This document shows, in pieces, positions 50,489-62,199 of a stretch of DNA of 64,000 nucleotides. Source of the stretch: Toxoplasma gondii ME49 (Eukaryota > Apicomplexa > Conoidasida > Eucoccidiorida > Sarcocystidae); the NCBI RefSeq assembly GCF_000006565.2, contig NC_031480.1, positions 1,566,144 to 1,630,143 of the forward strand, written 5' to 3'. A model generated the notes under the pieces. It did no database searches. It had not been told where the DNA came from and was given only the letters and a program-made list of their open reading frames with translations. Position 1 is the stretch's first letter. The number at the start of each line of letters is the position of its first letter. Both the position numbers and the translations under genes were made by a program.

Positions 50489-53400
50489 CTAGGCGATGAA
50501 GTTTGTTTTACCACAAAGGGGACAGCATCTATCATACAGAATGAATTCCTCCGTCTTCTCTAGGTCGAAAGCGTGTGCGCAGCCCCCACAAACCACCAGT
50601 CTTCTGTTCCGTTGGCAAGGTCCAGTGTGGTGAAGGACATTGTGGCAACTCGATTCCTCTGAGGACGGCGGAGAGCCGTGTCCGTCCTGCCGTTCATCAG
50701 TCACGCGATTGCAACAGAAGAAGTATTGCGTGGACAAAAGACGAGAAACACGGGCATGGTCGAGAATGCAGACACAGTCGGATGGGAGCTCGCGTAACAG
50801 TGCAGCTCCCACTCGAAGAGGAGCAAAGGATCCTTCTGTGCCAGAAGTAGCAGTCACCCCGGCGGCCTTCATGAACGAGATGGTCGCTGCATTGGGGTCC
50901 GGGGTTCTTGCCTGTAGGTTGTTGCCTTTCTTCCCGTCAGGCAAGCGGCCCTCTTCCGTCAGAAAAGAAGCATGCTGTAGGTCGTGACCGCCTGACCGCA
51001 AAGCGCAGGGTCACTGCGTAGAACTGTGGCCATAACCGTGGCAGCTTTTGTGTCGAGAAGTGACAGCGCTACCAGTTGAATGGCAAAAGATACAAACGTG
51101 TCAGTTTCGGATGATAGGGCACTCCGGATAGTTCTCTATATAGGATAAGTTCTGCATATGTGTACGAAAGCACAGATTTGTCGCGAAGCAAGTGTATAAG
51201 CGCATCGATGTCCGCCAACGTCACCCACTCCAAACGTCTACTAGCGCGGGGAGGTAGAGAGGAGCCAACAGACAGAATGCTGTGAACTCGAGTCACAATG
51301 GAGTAGAGGCTGTGTGTTTGCAAATACAAGAAAACGTGACTGGTCAAGTGCTTTCGTGCCAGGGTACAAGGGAAATCTTGCGGATGTGTAAGGGAGAAGA
51401 TGCCCCTGAGAAGGGATGGTCAGCTCTTACTTGAATGCGACATGTCCAATTTTCCGATCGCCGTGGAGTTGAGTATCGCTTTTGCTCGTTCATCATTCAC
51501 TTCAGGTGGAGGGAGAAACTCGATGCAGCCGAGGACGGTGAAACCACCAAACTCCCTCAGTCTCAAGTGCCCACAGTTGTCACACGCCTCCGAGGCTATG
51601 AAAGGCACTCGTTCGTCGTTCAGGAGAGGCACAACCGCATGGCACCAAGAACAAGTCTCTTCCAAGACCCGCTTGTTCTCCGTGGACCGGGGGCTGCTTT
51701 TGAGGATCATGGTGAGGGAGTCGATCGTTTCCTGAAGCCGACCAGGAATTCGTAGTCGATGAAGACTCTGGCAAGCGAGTCTGCCAATCTGACGGCAAGC
51801 AGGTGCGACACGATCGGCAGACGGTCCAACCTGGACTCAGGTTTTCAAAATCATACGCCCTTAAGGTTATTCCATATCGGATATGTTCTAGGCGCAATAT
51901 CTGACGTACTTTTATCACTCGGCTTGACAGACAGAGGAAACTACCACCCATATCTTCCTGCACAAGAGATGAAGCTTGGTTCACCTGGTGACACACCAAA
52001 CTTACACATACTGCTTTAGTCGTAAAGAACTATTTTTGTGGAAGGCATGCTGTCAACCGAAATATGCATTGGAATTTTGTTTTTCTCTGAAATGAACGAG
52101 CCAGCGAGCTTCGTTGTCAGGGGACATTCTTGCTTCTTTGGCGAAGACCCATCGCTTACGAAACCAGAGAATGAGTATGCATTGGAATTTTGTTTTTCTC
52201 TGAAATGAACGAGCCAGCGAGCTTCGTTGTCAGGGGACATTCTTGCTTCTTTGGCGAAGACCCATCGCTTACGAAACCAGAGAATGAGGACTCTGCGGTA
52301 GAGGTCAAAGCACGAATCAGTGCCGCGCATACATCTGCCCTCACTTTTGGGTTCCCTCTGTAATCTGATGCTTCCATATGTTACCTTGTATGCACCAACT
52401 GTTAGCGATGTTTCTGCTAGCGCGAAGAGTACTTCCACCTGGCTCACGCCAGGGACGGGTCCTCCCTTCTCCAGCAGCGGCGACACCAAGCCCAGTATGG
52501 AACGGCCTAAATCTCCAGTGAGACAACTCGACAGTTTTTCTTCAGATGGCATCCAACGGATGGCCCCTCCGAACACTCTCATCGAATGGACCTCGCCGGC
52601 AATAGACTTGCGTTTGGAGTGTTCGCTGCCCGTTGTGCTGCAACAGAGAGGCGGTCGGGGCTGAATATTTTCTTGCATGTCGGCGCAATCCAGAACTGCT
52701 GGAGCAGTGGCGCAGTTCCAGAGGAAAGCCGCAGCATTGAACACGATTTCTGCTCTTGGTGCACTGCTTCGCTGCTCCCGAGAACCCCCAAATAACTTGT
52801 CTGTTGTTCCGAAAGGAAATATGCCGTCCTTTCGGCGCAGCACAACATGGTATGCTAAGTATATTTCTGCGAGTTTTCGAAAAGTACAGAATAGGAACAG
52901 CGAAAGTGGCGTGGAAGGATGACCACAGAGACTACTGATTCCTCTTACACTCGCCCCTGAGTTGCTGTCTGAACCCTGCAGTATCTCTCTCGCACATGCC
53001 CAACAGCGTCTAGAAGTTTCCAGGTATCTTCTTTCGTCCAGGCAAATCTTCAGAAGCTTGAGCTGAAGACCAAGTGCCAGGTCCGGCCTGCCAGCTTTCT
53101 TCAATGCAGAAGTGGCTTCGTCGAACCTATCCGATCGGACTAGATAGTCAGCCCAGGGAATATGCACGTCGTCCGTCACCACAGGTTGCTGCACGTCCAC
53201 AGAAAGAATGTCAAGAAGAGCCTGCGAGATGCAAGACATGGAGATAGCGTTGGCTATCCTGGACGGCGGGGAATCTTAAGCTACCTGGAACGCTTCCAAA
53301 ATACCTCAACAAACGGGGGAAAAATTAGTGACCCCGAACTAAAAGGCTGAACTAAACTCGTGGAGTTTCTGTCTCAAGCACATTCGTACCTGGTTGGCGA

Positions 53401-56400
53401 ACAGGAATGCCTCTTCCCATCGGCCGTGCTCAACAAGGAGACGAGCCATCAGCTTCTTGTCGCCAAGCTTTTGTGAGGCCTCTCTTGCGAATGCAAAGTG
53501 CCGGTGTTTCTTGAAGACAGCGAACGCTGCACGAAGGATGTTCTCCGCATCAGCGGCAGGGAGCTCTCTCCTCACAATGGAGATGATTTTATCTAGAGCT
53601 CCGGTCCGCCCATATAGTTCCACGGCACGTCGTAACTGTTTCGCCTTCGCGTACACCTCGGCAGCGAAGATCAGGTCATCTTTCTCCTCCTCTGTTGCTG
53701 TCTAAATGTGAAACAGATGACACACTCGCACGCCACAGTTTGTCTCTTCGGACAAAATGAATAAATCCTGACTTCGTAACCGTGTGACGTTTCACAATAA
53801 CTGCATCTCAGCACCTGCTAAGCTTCTCCGAGGTCGCTTCAGACAGGACAGAACTCCAAACCGACGCTCGCACTCGAGTGTACACGAAGAAGCGTCATAA
53901 TCAACAACACGAGCAATTATGCAGGGACCCGGATGGTGGCTTGTTTTCTCACCTGCTGCGCCACCACTTGCTCTTTTTGGTTCAGATTTGTGGTGTTTGT
54001 AGTCGACCGCTGGTTCTGAGTTTCCGGCGTGCAGTTCTCGTGATTCCCCCCCAAGGCCGGCGGATCCTTGGCGGTCGGGAGCCTGGTGAGCGTTGGCTCC
54101 CTACATCCGGCAGACACGGCACCCTCGTCGACCGTTTGTGCCCACTTTTTTGCATCTTCCCATCTCCGCAATTCAGTAAACATCTCCACAGCTAAATGTG
54201 CCTGGCCGGCATTCACCCAGTGCAGAGCGGCGTCGTCAAAATTGCCTTGGTAGGCCGCCACGTAGGCTGCAGCGTTGTGGGCTTGTTCTACTGGTGACAA
54301 CTTGTGCGCTGTCGAAGAAGAGTTTTGAATTTTCTGGACGAGTGTGATGCCTCGAAAGTCTCGCAGTCGTGTGAACGCTTTTGCTGCGTAGGCGAAATCG
54401 AGGTTGGCTAAAGCAGACAGAGCAAGAGATAGCCAATCGGAGGCGGTGACCCCCAGACAAGCGACTTCGTACGCAGCAGCGAAATTTTTCATACCAATGT
54501 ACGGGTATAGCGAGGCTGATTGAGGAAAGTTGCACGTCTGAATAGACTGCGACTTTAAACAGTAAATCTTCGATCCGCGAAAACCAACGACCAAGCCCTG
54601 CAGTCGTTGGCTCCGTGGCTTCAGCGTTCCTGAACACAAGTTCGGGCAGGGATCAGACATCCTGGAGACAGAAAGAATTTCTCTACCGAAAGAAGACCGA
54701 TGATCACTTGATTGATGAACCACACTCATTTAAAACTTGCCTTGCTCTTGACGGACATATGTGCGTGTCACAATGTGTTCTACATATATACTGTGAAGAA
54801 CGAGTTTTGAAGTGACGAGAGCATTCGCCATGTGCCGTTATTGTCGTCTTTAAGTAAGAGGCTTTACTGGTGCAACAGGTCGGAAGCGGCAGCAACTTTG
54901 CAGAGAGTTGCTTCACCGCGCCTATCTGTAGTCATGCAGTTAGCTGTAATCTGTGGAGGAAAAACAATCACACTTCAGGTTGTCTGAGGACGTCAGAGCC
55001 AATTTTTATTTTGGCACGACACCTCTGGGGTGTGTTACAGCAGCAAGGCTTTAGACCTAATGATGAAATTTTTCAATGCTTACTGTGCCTGACCGATAGA
55101 GTATTGTTGCCTGTGTAAGCAAGCATGTCGTCCATGACGAGATTCCATGCAACTGACGTGACATTTGATTCTGTGTAGAGCACCTCCTTGGTGGCTAGGT
55201 CATAAACGGTCAAGCGCTGGGTGGAATCCACCGCCGCGAGTTTTGTTCGTTGCAACGAGATGTCAAGGCAAGCGATGGAATGCGTCTGCTTCACGAGGGT
55301 CACCGGAATAGGGTTGTTCGTGAAAATCTCGACAACTTGGCCGTTCTTAAGTCCCGCAAGGATGCCTTCCGACGCAGGAGGGCCGCCGACGACTTTTATG
55401 TATCTGATCACCGATCCCAGGTTCCACTCTCGCTCAAAGGTGCCTGCAACGAGACTCTGGAGCAGGACACAACCAATATCAAATACACGGTATCTACTAG
55501 ATATACATATGCCCTCTCCTTGGAAACCGCCGCGGTCGTTGTCCATACCCACGTCTCAATACAGACGACCGCTGTGACCGAATTTGCGTTATGGCAGGGC
55601 TACGAAACGAACGAGTTTAATGAAAAGTGAAACACAGTCGGTTTCAAAGTTTCCTTAACGGGACGTACAGAGCGGACACGGGGTCACGACACAAACAAAA
55701 TCAACACACAGCTTGTAAAGTATCCTGCCTACTTTAATGAACTTGTTAGTTCGATTGGAGCCGCACCACTGTGAACACAAGTGACCGTCGAATACAGTGG
55801 CATGCTCTTGAGAGTGCCGCTACAGGTCTTACCCGCCAGAGAGTAGAGCTGCAGCTTCGCTTTCGTGCATCGGACGAGGTAGGATGACGTGACCAGCATC
55901 AGGGAGCAGTCGAAAGCATGCTTTATCCTGGCAGTTTCTCGGTACCTCATGTCATCCGGATTTCTTTGGTCTGCGGAGTAGAGGACAACTTCTCCTGGTA
56001 GAAGGATCGCAAGCGATTCCTTGAAAACTGCAACCTTTTTAACCAAACTTCGGCACCTACCGAGAACACCAAGCCACAACACTTCACCTGGATGGTTTTC
56101 TTTCTGCGTATCCCTGGCATCCACCACACAGGAGCAAAGTGGGAAATACTTTGAGCCGCCAAAGTCGAGGTTCACGTCTTTGTGGGTGACCTACCGTATA
56201 CGCACGCTTTGTTCCAGCTGCATGTGCTGAACAACAACGTCAGTGAGTCTTTCACGATGTGCATAACGGTCTTGATACAAAGCGTGAACAACTGGGAAGG
56301 TGACGTTGTACATGTGCAACTCTCCAGCATTACTTCCAGCAATAATCTGCGAAGAGTTGGGATGAACTGCACATGCCCACACCCAGTCCTGCAACTGGCC

Positions 56401-58214
56401 GATTGTCCCGAGGCGAACTCCGTCGTGACTCCATATGGAGATCGATCCGTTCGACCCTCCGACCAGGAAGAAGTTGCCTGCAAACGCACTCCCACAAAAG
56501 CGAGGTGTCCTCTGTTGCCTACAAAGCTACGGATCCAGGACATTTGGACAGACGAAAGTAACGATGCTGATGCTCGTTGCAGAGAGCAGACGCCGCTAGT
56601 CATGTACGTGATCGAGTTGCAGAGATTCTCCGTACCACTCGGTGCAAAAGAAATAGACAGGGGATCACAATCCAGAGCCTGTGACGGTAAGCAGGCCTCT
56701 CCTGTTTCGCGGTAGAAGACAAGTTCAGGACAGAACGTGCCAACAGCAAGGAAGATTGAAAAGCTCTCCTCATTTTGTTGGGGACTCCATGCCAGTGTCC
56801 ACACCGGGGCACTCAATGCCACGTTCCACTTTTCTGCTCCCGTGGTATCTCGAACAGAAACAATTCCGCTGAAGAGGCCTGCCAACGCACACGTAACACA
56901 CATAGTATGTGTGGAGACCTAGAAGCAAGAGCGTGCACAATCATAAACTCAACATACACAGTCTGCTTTCGCCATTGCGACTAGGCACGCTACACACGCT
57001 GCCACCAAAGACAAAGTTGTCATGGTCAGAGGTGCTACTCGACAGAATAAGATATTCGTATGTGAGAGGTCGCACCATCTTTTAAACCGTGTGTTTCTTC
57101 TTCCAGGTGTCACAAATTTAGTCGTGCTTAGAAAATCACTTTACGCTGTCCGACTGGCCCCGCCATGCGTCGATGAAACTCGTCTGTGTGTACGGGGGCC
57201 TGCAAGAGGTTCGTTCTCAGACCAGCTTCCTTTTGCTCCTCTGCAGTTCGACACTCCGGTTACGCTGGAGTGCTTCTAGCGCATTCTTTGCAGTCGACGT
57301 GCAATGACTTTTCCGAAGAAGAGGCTTTTTTCCCTCTGTGCTACAATGCTTGTGTCTTATTCGTCCGTCTCCCTACCTATGGCTAGGTGATTGCCATTGG
57401 GAGTCCAATCCATACAACAAGCCCTGGCTGGGAGTTTCTGCTTGCCAACAGAACAGACTTCAGGGGACCAGAGACCAAAGTCGACCGATGTTGCACTCGC
57501 GAGCTGCAGAGTTACGGGATTGAACGCGAGGCACTGGATGCTGTCGCTATGGCTGTACTTGCGCCATCCTGCACCTGGTGAAGTCCAGACTATGACGGTT
57601 CTGTCGGCGCCCCCTGCATAAAGCAGCCAAAGTGAGGTTTCTTCTTCATCAGCTGCTCAGAAGGGGTTCCCTTTTACGAATGTCGTGACCAGCTGGGAGC
57701 GTTGCTACAACGGATCATTGTGGTTGGAATGAAGTTGTGAACTGATTGGCTTTTATGCCGACCTTTCCGCCGAAAGGATATGCTGTGGTGCGGACGCGTG
57801 CGAAGACCAGCAATTTCTGATAAGATTTATCAGCATCGTGTTATGCTCTGCGCCAAACTGTTTTTTTTCGAGGTTGTCTATGCCGATCGTCTTCCTAAAG
57901 GGATACCTCGTAGGATAGTACTTCAAGCGATGTGGTTTCAGAACGTGCCAAATCATTATCGATCCAAACTCGGTAGTGACATTACCTGAGGCGAATAGCT
58001 TGCCTGTTTTGTTGTACGTCACAACGTAAACAGTGTCCTTGTGCGCTTTGAGAGTCTGGAGGACCTTCGCATCCACAGGGTCGTAGACTAGCAGGCAGCT
58101 GCCAACAGCAACCAGAAGGCGAGAACCATCCGGGCTGAAGGCGACGCTCCAAATGACGCTCGGCGAACCGTCGCGACTCGACACGGTTTCGTACCACAGT
58201 CTCCGAGTTTCCAT
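50489..58214 (-). CDS. IFT122: Intraflagellar transport protein IFT122 (IFT-A complex)
   Basis: Exons 57986-58214, 57377-57613, 56636-56878, 56195-56477, 55833-56056, 55443-55084, 53953-54629, 53390-53701, 52385-53221, 51431-51767 and 50489-50952 keep phase throughout and give about 1400 residues. The join between 52385 and 51767 is the least certain and may hide a small exon. The N-terminal half is WD40 repeats that line up with animal IFT122 along the whole length (LLVYDPVDAKVLQTLKAHKD, TVIVWT, DFGLWSPE, WVWACAVHP, DRYAHRERLTDVVVQHM, IRYIKVVGGPP). TPR-like helical repeats follow (CLGVTASDW, WEEAFLFANQ, RSDRFDEA, KLAEIYLAYH). Near the end are CxxC pairs (CSWC, CDNC, CGGC, CPLC) like those of IFT122. 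IFT-A moves cargo down cilia; coccidia need flagella only in male gametes, so stage-restricted expression is expected. The ATG at 58214 opens the frame just before WD repeat 1. Confidence 0.95.
52063..52288. repeat. Exact tandem duplication, two copies of 113 bp, inside IFT122
   Basis: Copy 1 is 52063-52175 and copy 2 is 52176-52288. They abut directly and I found no mismatch between them. Both contain, on the minus (gene) strand, the same TTTC|GTAAGC splice-donor-like sequence. The repeat lies between IFT122 exon 52385-53221 and exon 51431-51767. An open frame runs across it, which suggests a recent event or an assembly artefact. Confidence 0.9.
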
Positions 58215-61200
58215 CTTTCCACTTTTCCAGAGGAAACAGAGAGAACAATTTACTAACTGAATTTGGCGCACGACCAGTTCTCACACGAGATCAACAAGTC
58301 GTCACCGAAGACTCCCGAACAGTGCATTAAGCTAGAGGGATAGTTTATCTTGTATACAAGTCACGGCTTGTTTTAGTCCAGGAATTCCCCCCTTTCCCTG
58401 ACAGCGACGCGAACATTTCTCGCTCGTGTACGAAGCGAAGTTCTGATGGTGACAGTGTTGGTGGCACTCCTCATCTCGGTAAAGTCGAGGCCAGCGCGGT
58501 TTCAGTACTGGCGATGGTGCAGGCTTCATACACTCGGCAAACACCTCCCAGCGAAACTGGGTCTACGTGCCCGGGTATTTGCGTATCAGTGCCATTGATG
58601 CTGCCGCTTGCTGATGGCGCCTACGAAAGTACCGACAGTACATTTTCGCTAGCAACCTGGAGTGGTGCCACGAGTGTGTGGGACTCTGCAGACATGCAGC
58701 CCTCGGTATTTATTATCTTCGGTAGCGACGGCCTGCGCGAGGTTGTACCAGTACATTCGTCGTTTGTAAAAGGGCTTCTGAGGTCTCAGCAAGTTAGAGA
58801 GCACGTAGTGACTGATGGACGACATAGGCGGGTGTCCGCGGAGCTAAAGTCGAGTGAGCGAGGGAGGGGGGGGGGGGCATGATCAGAATGCACTCTGCTT
58901 ATTGGGAAGCACTTTCAATCAGGACAATATTTCTCTGTTGCTGGTGTCGCAGTTGTTACGTACTGAGTGTTTGGCACACAACCAATACTTTTAAAAAATC
59001 GGAAATCTTACGGAACGGAAAATGCTGCGTTCGCCATCAAGAGGTCCTGCGGTTAGGCATATGTACGCACCGCAGTTGTCGTTGTGTTCGTCTGCACCTG
59101 GAAAAAAACAAGATTCGTCAGGCGGCATTGGAGGAAGAAGACTGTGTCAAAGAAGGACGCACGCAGGGCGGCAAAACTGCGACAACTCATTGACCTAATA
59201 CTCAATAGTAGTTCCGTGTGGTGCAGAGCTTGCAGACAACGATCTGCCTCAATCTCTAGCTGTCTGCGAAGGTTGATTTTAGCTATGGATTGTAATTCTA
59301 TTAAGGGTTCTCTAGTATGGGCACATCACATGATTACTGCCGGACTTTTAGGATACCAGACTGATTTGATAAAGCAAAGTAGATGACTCAATACAAGTCA
59401 ACCGGTTCGTAACACGACCTCAGACCGTACCTGAATGGTATGAAAATCATTGTCCGATAACTGTCGTCGTGTGTCAGCTTTCGATAGCAATTTACAAAGC
59501 TCACAAATTAAGAACTCGCTTGTGTGAGCAAGAGGCAATCTGTTTATGCCTTCTCTATTGGAAAATCGGGTGTGATCCCTACCACAGAAGCCAAACTCGA
59601 AACCTGACAAAAAACTCCTTGTACTTACCTGTTCTCTTTTTTTCCGTGAGAGATTGTCTGGCGACGTACAAGCACAAACCACATCCACGACACGTGGTAA
59701 ATCTTGATCTGGGATGCATCTTGCTTGCTTGCAGCTCAGTGACCCTTGAGTACGATAACTTCTGTACGCGTGAGCCGCCGAGAAAAATCTCCCTCTTCCA
59801 AGGCTGTTGTGGCCAAAGAGTAGTGTCGAATCGAAACGCCGTCGAGACACCTCATGCAATGTAAGCAGAATTCTACAATCAGCCGTCTTGAATGTATATA
59901 CGTATGTATACCACACAAATTATACTGCCCACCGGGCAAAAGCTTCATCCAAAATTAAAGGGCGCTCACGGGCACGTAGTAATTTGCCCTAATTCGGTCA
60001 CATGCTTTTCCCTCTCTTGCAAGCAACAAGACAAATCTATCACAGTTAAACAAACGTGTGACACCGCGCTCGCAGCCACAGATATCTGATAGGGTCCTGA
60101 AGACGCTCAAAGTCTCACTTCGGCTCCAGAAACGTTTCTTGAGGATTTATCAAAGGGAAATTATTTGGAGTAACGACGAGCAACTGGAATGACACAGAAA
60201 TTTCCAGTATAGAGCCCTATGTGCACGCAGCCTTTCGAGCGCAACGGCTGTCATTTTCCTACCACCTAGATGTTTCTGGACGAAGCAGCCAGCAACATGG
60301 AATATGGAGTGGACGGCAAGTTACAAGCAACAAAACTGGCGGAGCCGACATGGAGCCCAGTCAAGCGCTTTCACGAGGTGGCCCCTTCGTTAGGGCCAAG
60401 TCACAAAGTCTCTTCTCGCGGAAGATATTGTGATCCCTACACTCTGGATAACGAAACACTTGTCGCTGCAAATTACACACTGGTTCACGTCTCTCTAAAA
60501 TTGCATGGAACTTGCTTTCTGCATGTACACCCTTCTGTTCGTTGGCTAAAATGATTACAGCGTCTGTGGGTCCAGCCTTGAGTCTAGGGGGGCAAGTCTT
60601 GAGTTCGAGCCGCTTCCTGGCAACTGGTATTAGAATAGATTCAGCCTACTTCCGCATATACTGCATCTGTGCACTACAACTAATTTTTGTTGTGTCGTAT
60701 CTCAGTGGGACAACACAGTAAACCTACTAGGAATGATTTCGAAGCACCGTACACAGGACGCCTCTAGGCTGTCGGGGGACTGGTCACTGAAGATAGGTAA
60801 CATAGGGGCAATGCTCCGTATGTTTTGTGATGCGTGTTCCTCATTACCGACGATTGCACGGAACAGCAGAAGGGGAGCACTGCGCGCTACCAAGAGGAAC
60901 AAGTGGACAGATGCGCAAGAAACCGCCGACGAGAGAGAAATACGCATCCTGTTCATCACGGAAACCCGAGGTGTTTCTGGGACGGCAGTGTACGAGTTCT
61001 TTGTGTGGTTGTCATCCGCTCAGTGCACCGAGTTTAAAATACGTATTGAAAATAGTTGCTTCTAACAACTGAAGCCTTCCGTTGATTTCTGTAGACGTAT
61101 CACCGATGAAGGCGACCGCATGGCAGGTGAAAATGGGGCATTTGGTGGTGCTATTGCTCGCTTTTACAGCATTCGTTTCTGATCTTTGGAGTCCTTCTGT

Positions 61201-62199
61201 TCCCCATCCGATCATTCCCTGGGAATTACGCAGCTCAGCTGCAGTTTCCGACCCTGAGAATGTGCACTCACCGAAACCTTCCAATAAGTGGAGGCTAAAC
61301 AATAAAGTCATTTTTTTTATCAGATGACGTGCAACTCGGTCCATGCAGACACGGCAGATGGATTTCTTGCCACCGCATGCACAGCGAGTGAAAACATTTT
61401 ACCACTGCAAGAGTTGCGCAGGAAAAGTAGAGACAAACCTCTCTCACACGTCACTTGTCGTTTGGCGCAGGCACCCCGCCCCACAGCTCATTGGTCGATC
61501 TAGTTTTTCGTCCAGTTGCTTGTTCCTGTGTTTGTTGGAAAAATAGCTGTTTATTTGAGCCCAGCTCGGGCAATGTTGTTTGGTTCTTCGACTCGGGTGA
61601 CGACATAAACGGCGTGGGGTTTCGTGAAAAGCATTCAACAGAGGTAGAAGGGAAGCCTTTTGTTTGGTTGACTGCGATGAGCCGGTGCCAGATTTTCTCG
61701 TGAATAGGTTTTTCCTCATGTGAATTACAAACGTTGACGTTGTTTTACTTCTGCTTGTGATTCTTTTGTGGTGGTGTCGCTATTTACCATACTGTTCCGT
61801 GTACTGGATGGCGAAGGGCGATTCGTGTGCAGACGGCAGGAAGTAGGCGGCACCGTTGCCTCCCATAAAACGGAAAATATTTTCTTTTCAGGAGAAGGCA
61901 GTGAGGGCTTTGCGTGACCTTCCACCCGCGCGTTCTGTCGAATTACCACTAGCTCGTCCGTTTTTCGGAAAATACACAGAAGCGCCCCCCCCCCTCCCCG
62001 CCCCGGAATTCCCTTCTCTTCAGACAACTCGTATGCAGCATCGCTTTCCGCTTGCAGAGCTCGTGGTGCCCGTCTGCTACCTCTCAAAAGCAACCGGAAA
62101 GATCTGGCGCCGGGTCCTCTGGGCTTTTTGAAAGAGGGAGCTGCAAACCGTAGTGTGTGTTGACTCTTCGTCGCTGCGAACTCGACCAGCGTAAGCAAT
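58215..62199. other. Divergent intergenic region between IFT122 and TOM40
   Basis: About 4 kb without a supported gene. It should contain the promoters of both flanking genes. Notable sequence: an uninterrupted G11 run at 58866-58876, and a C10 run at 61985-61994 followed by further C4 blocks about 200 bases before the TOM40 start, both of which can be polymerase-slippage or G-quadruplex tracts. Open frames such as 59398-59916 (minus) show no domain. Confidence 0.5.

Noticed and set aside
52140..52377. Extra IFT122 coding exon across the tandem repeat
   Set aside because: A phase-0 donor exists, but the sequence does not resemble IFT122, and joining 52385 to 51767 keeps the family alignment almost without gap. 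Left as uncertain.
53000..53200. Possible short intron inside IFT122 exon 52385-53221 (GTAAGA at about 52950)
   Set aside because: The frame is open across it, no acceptor gives the matching phase, and the sequence on both sides aligns with the family.
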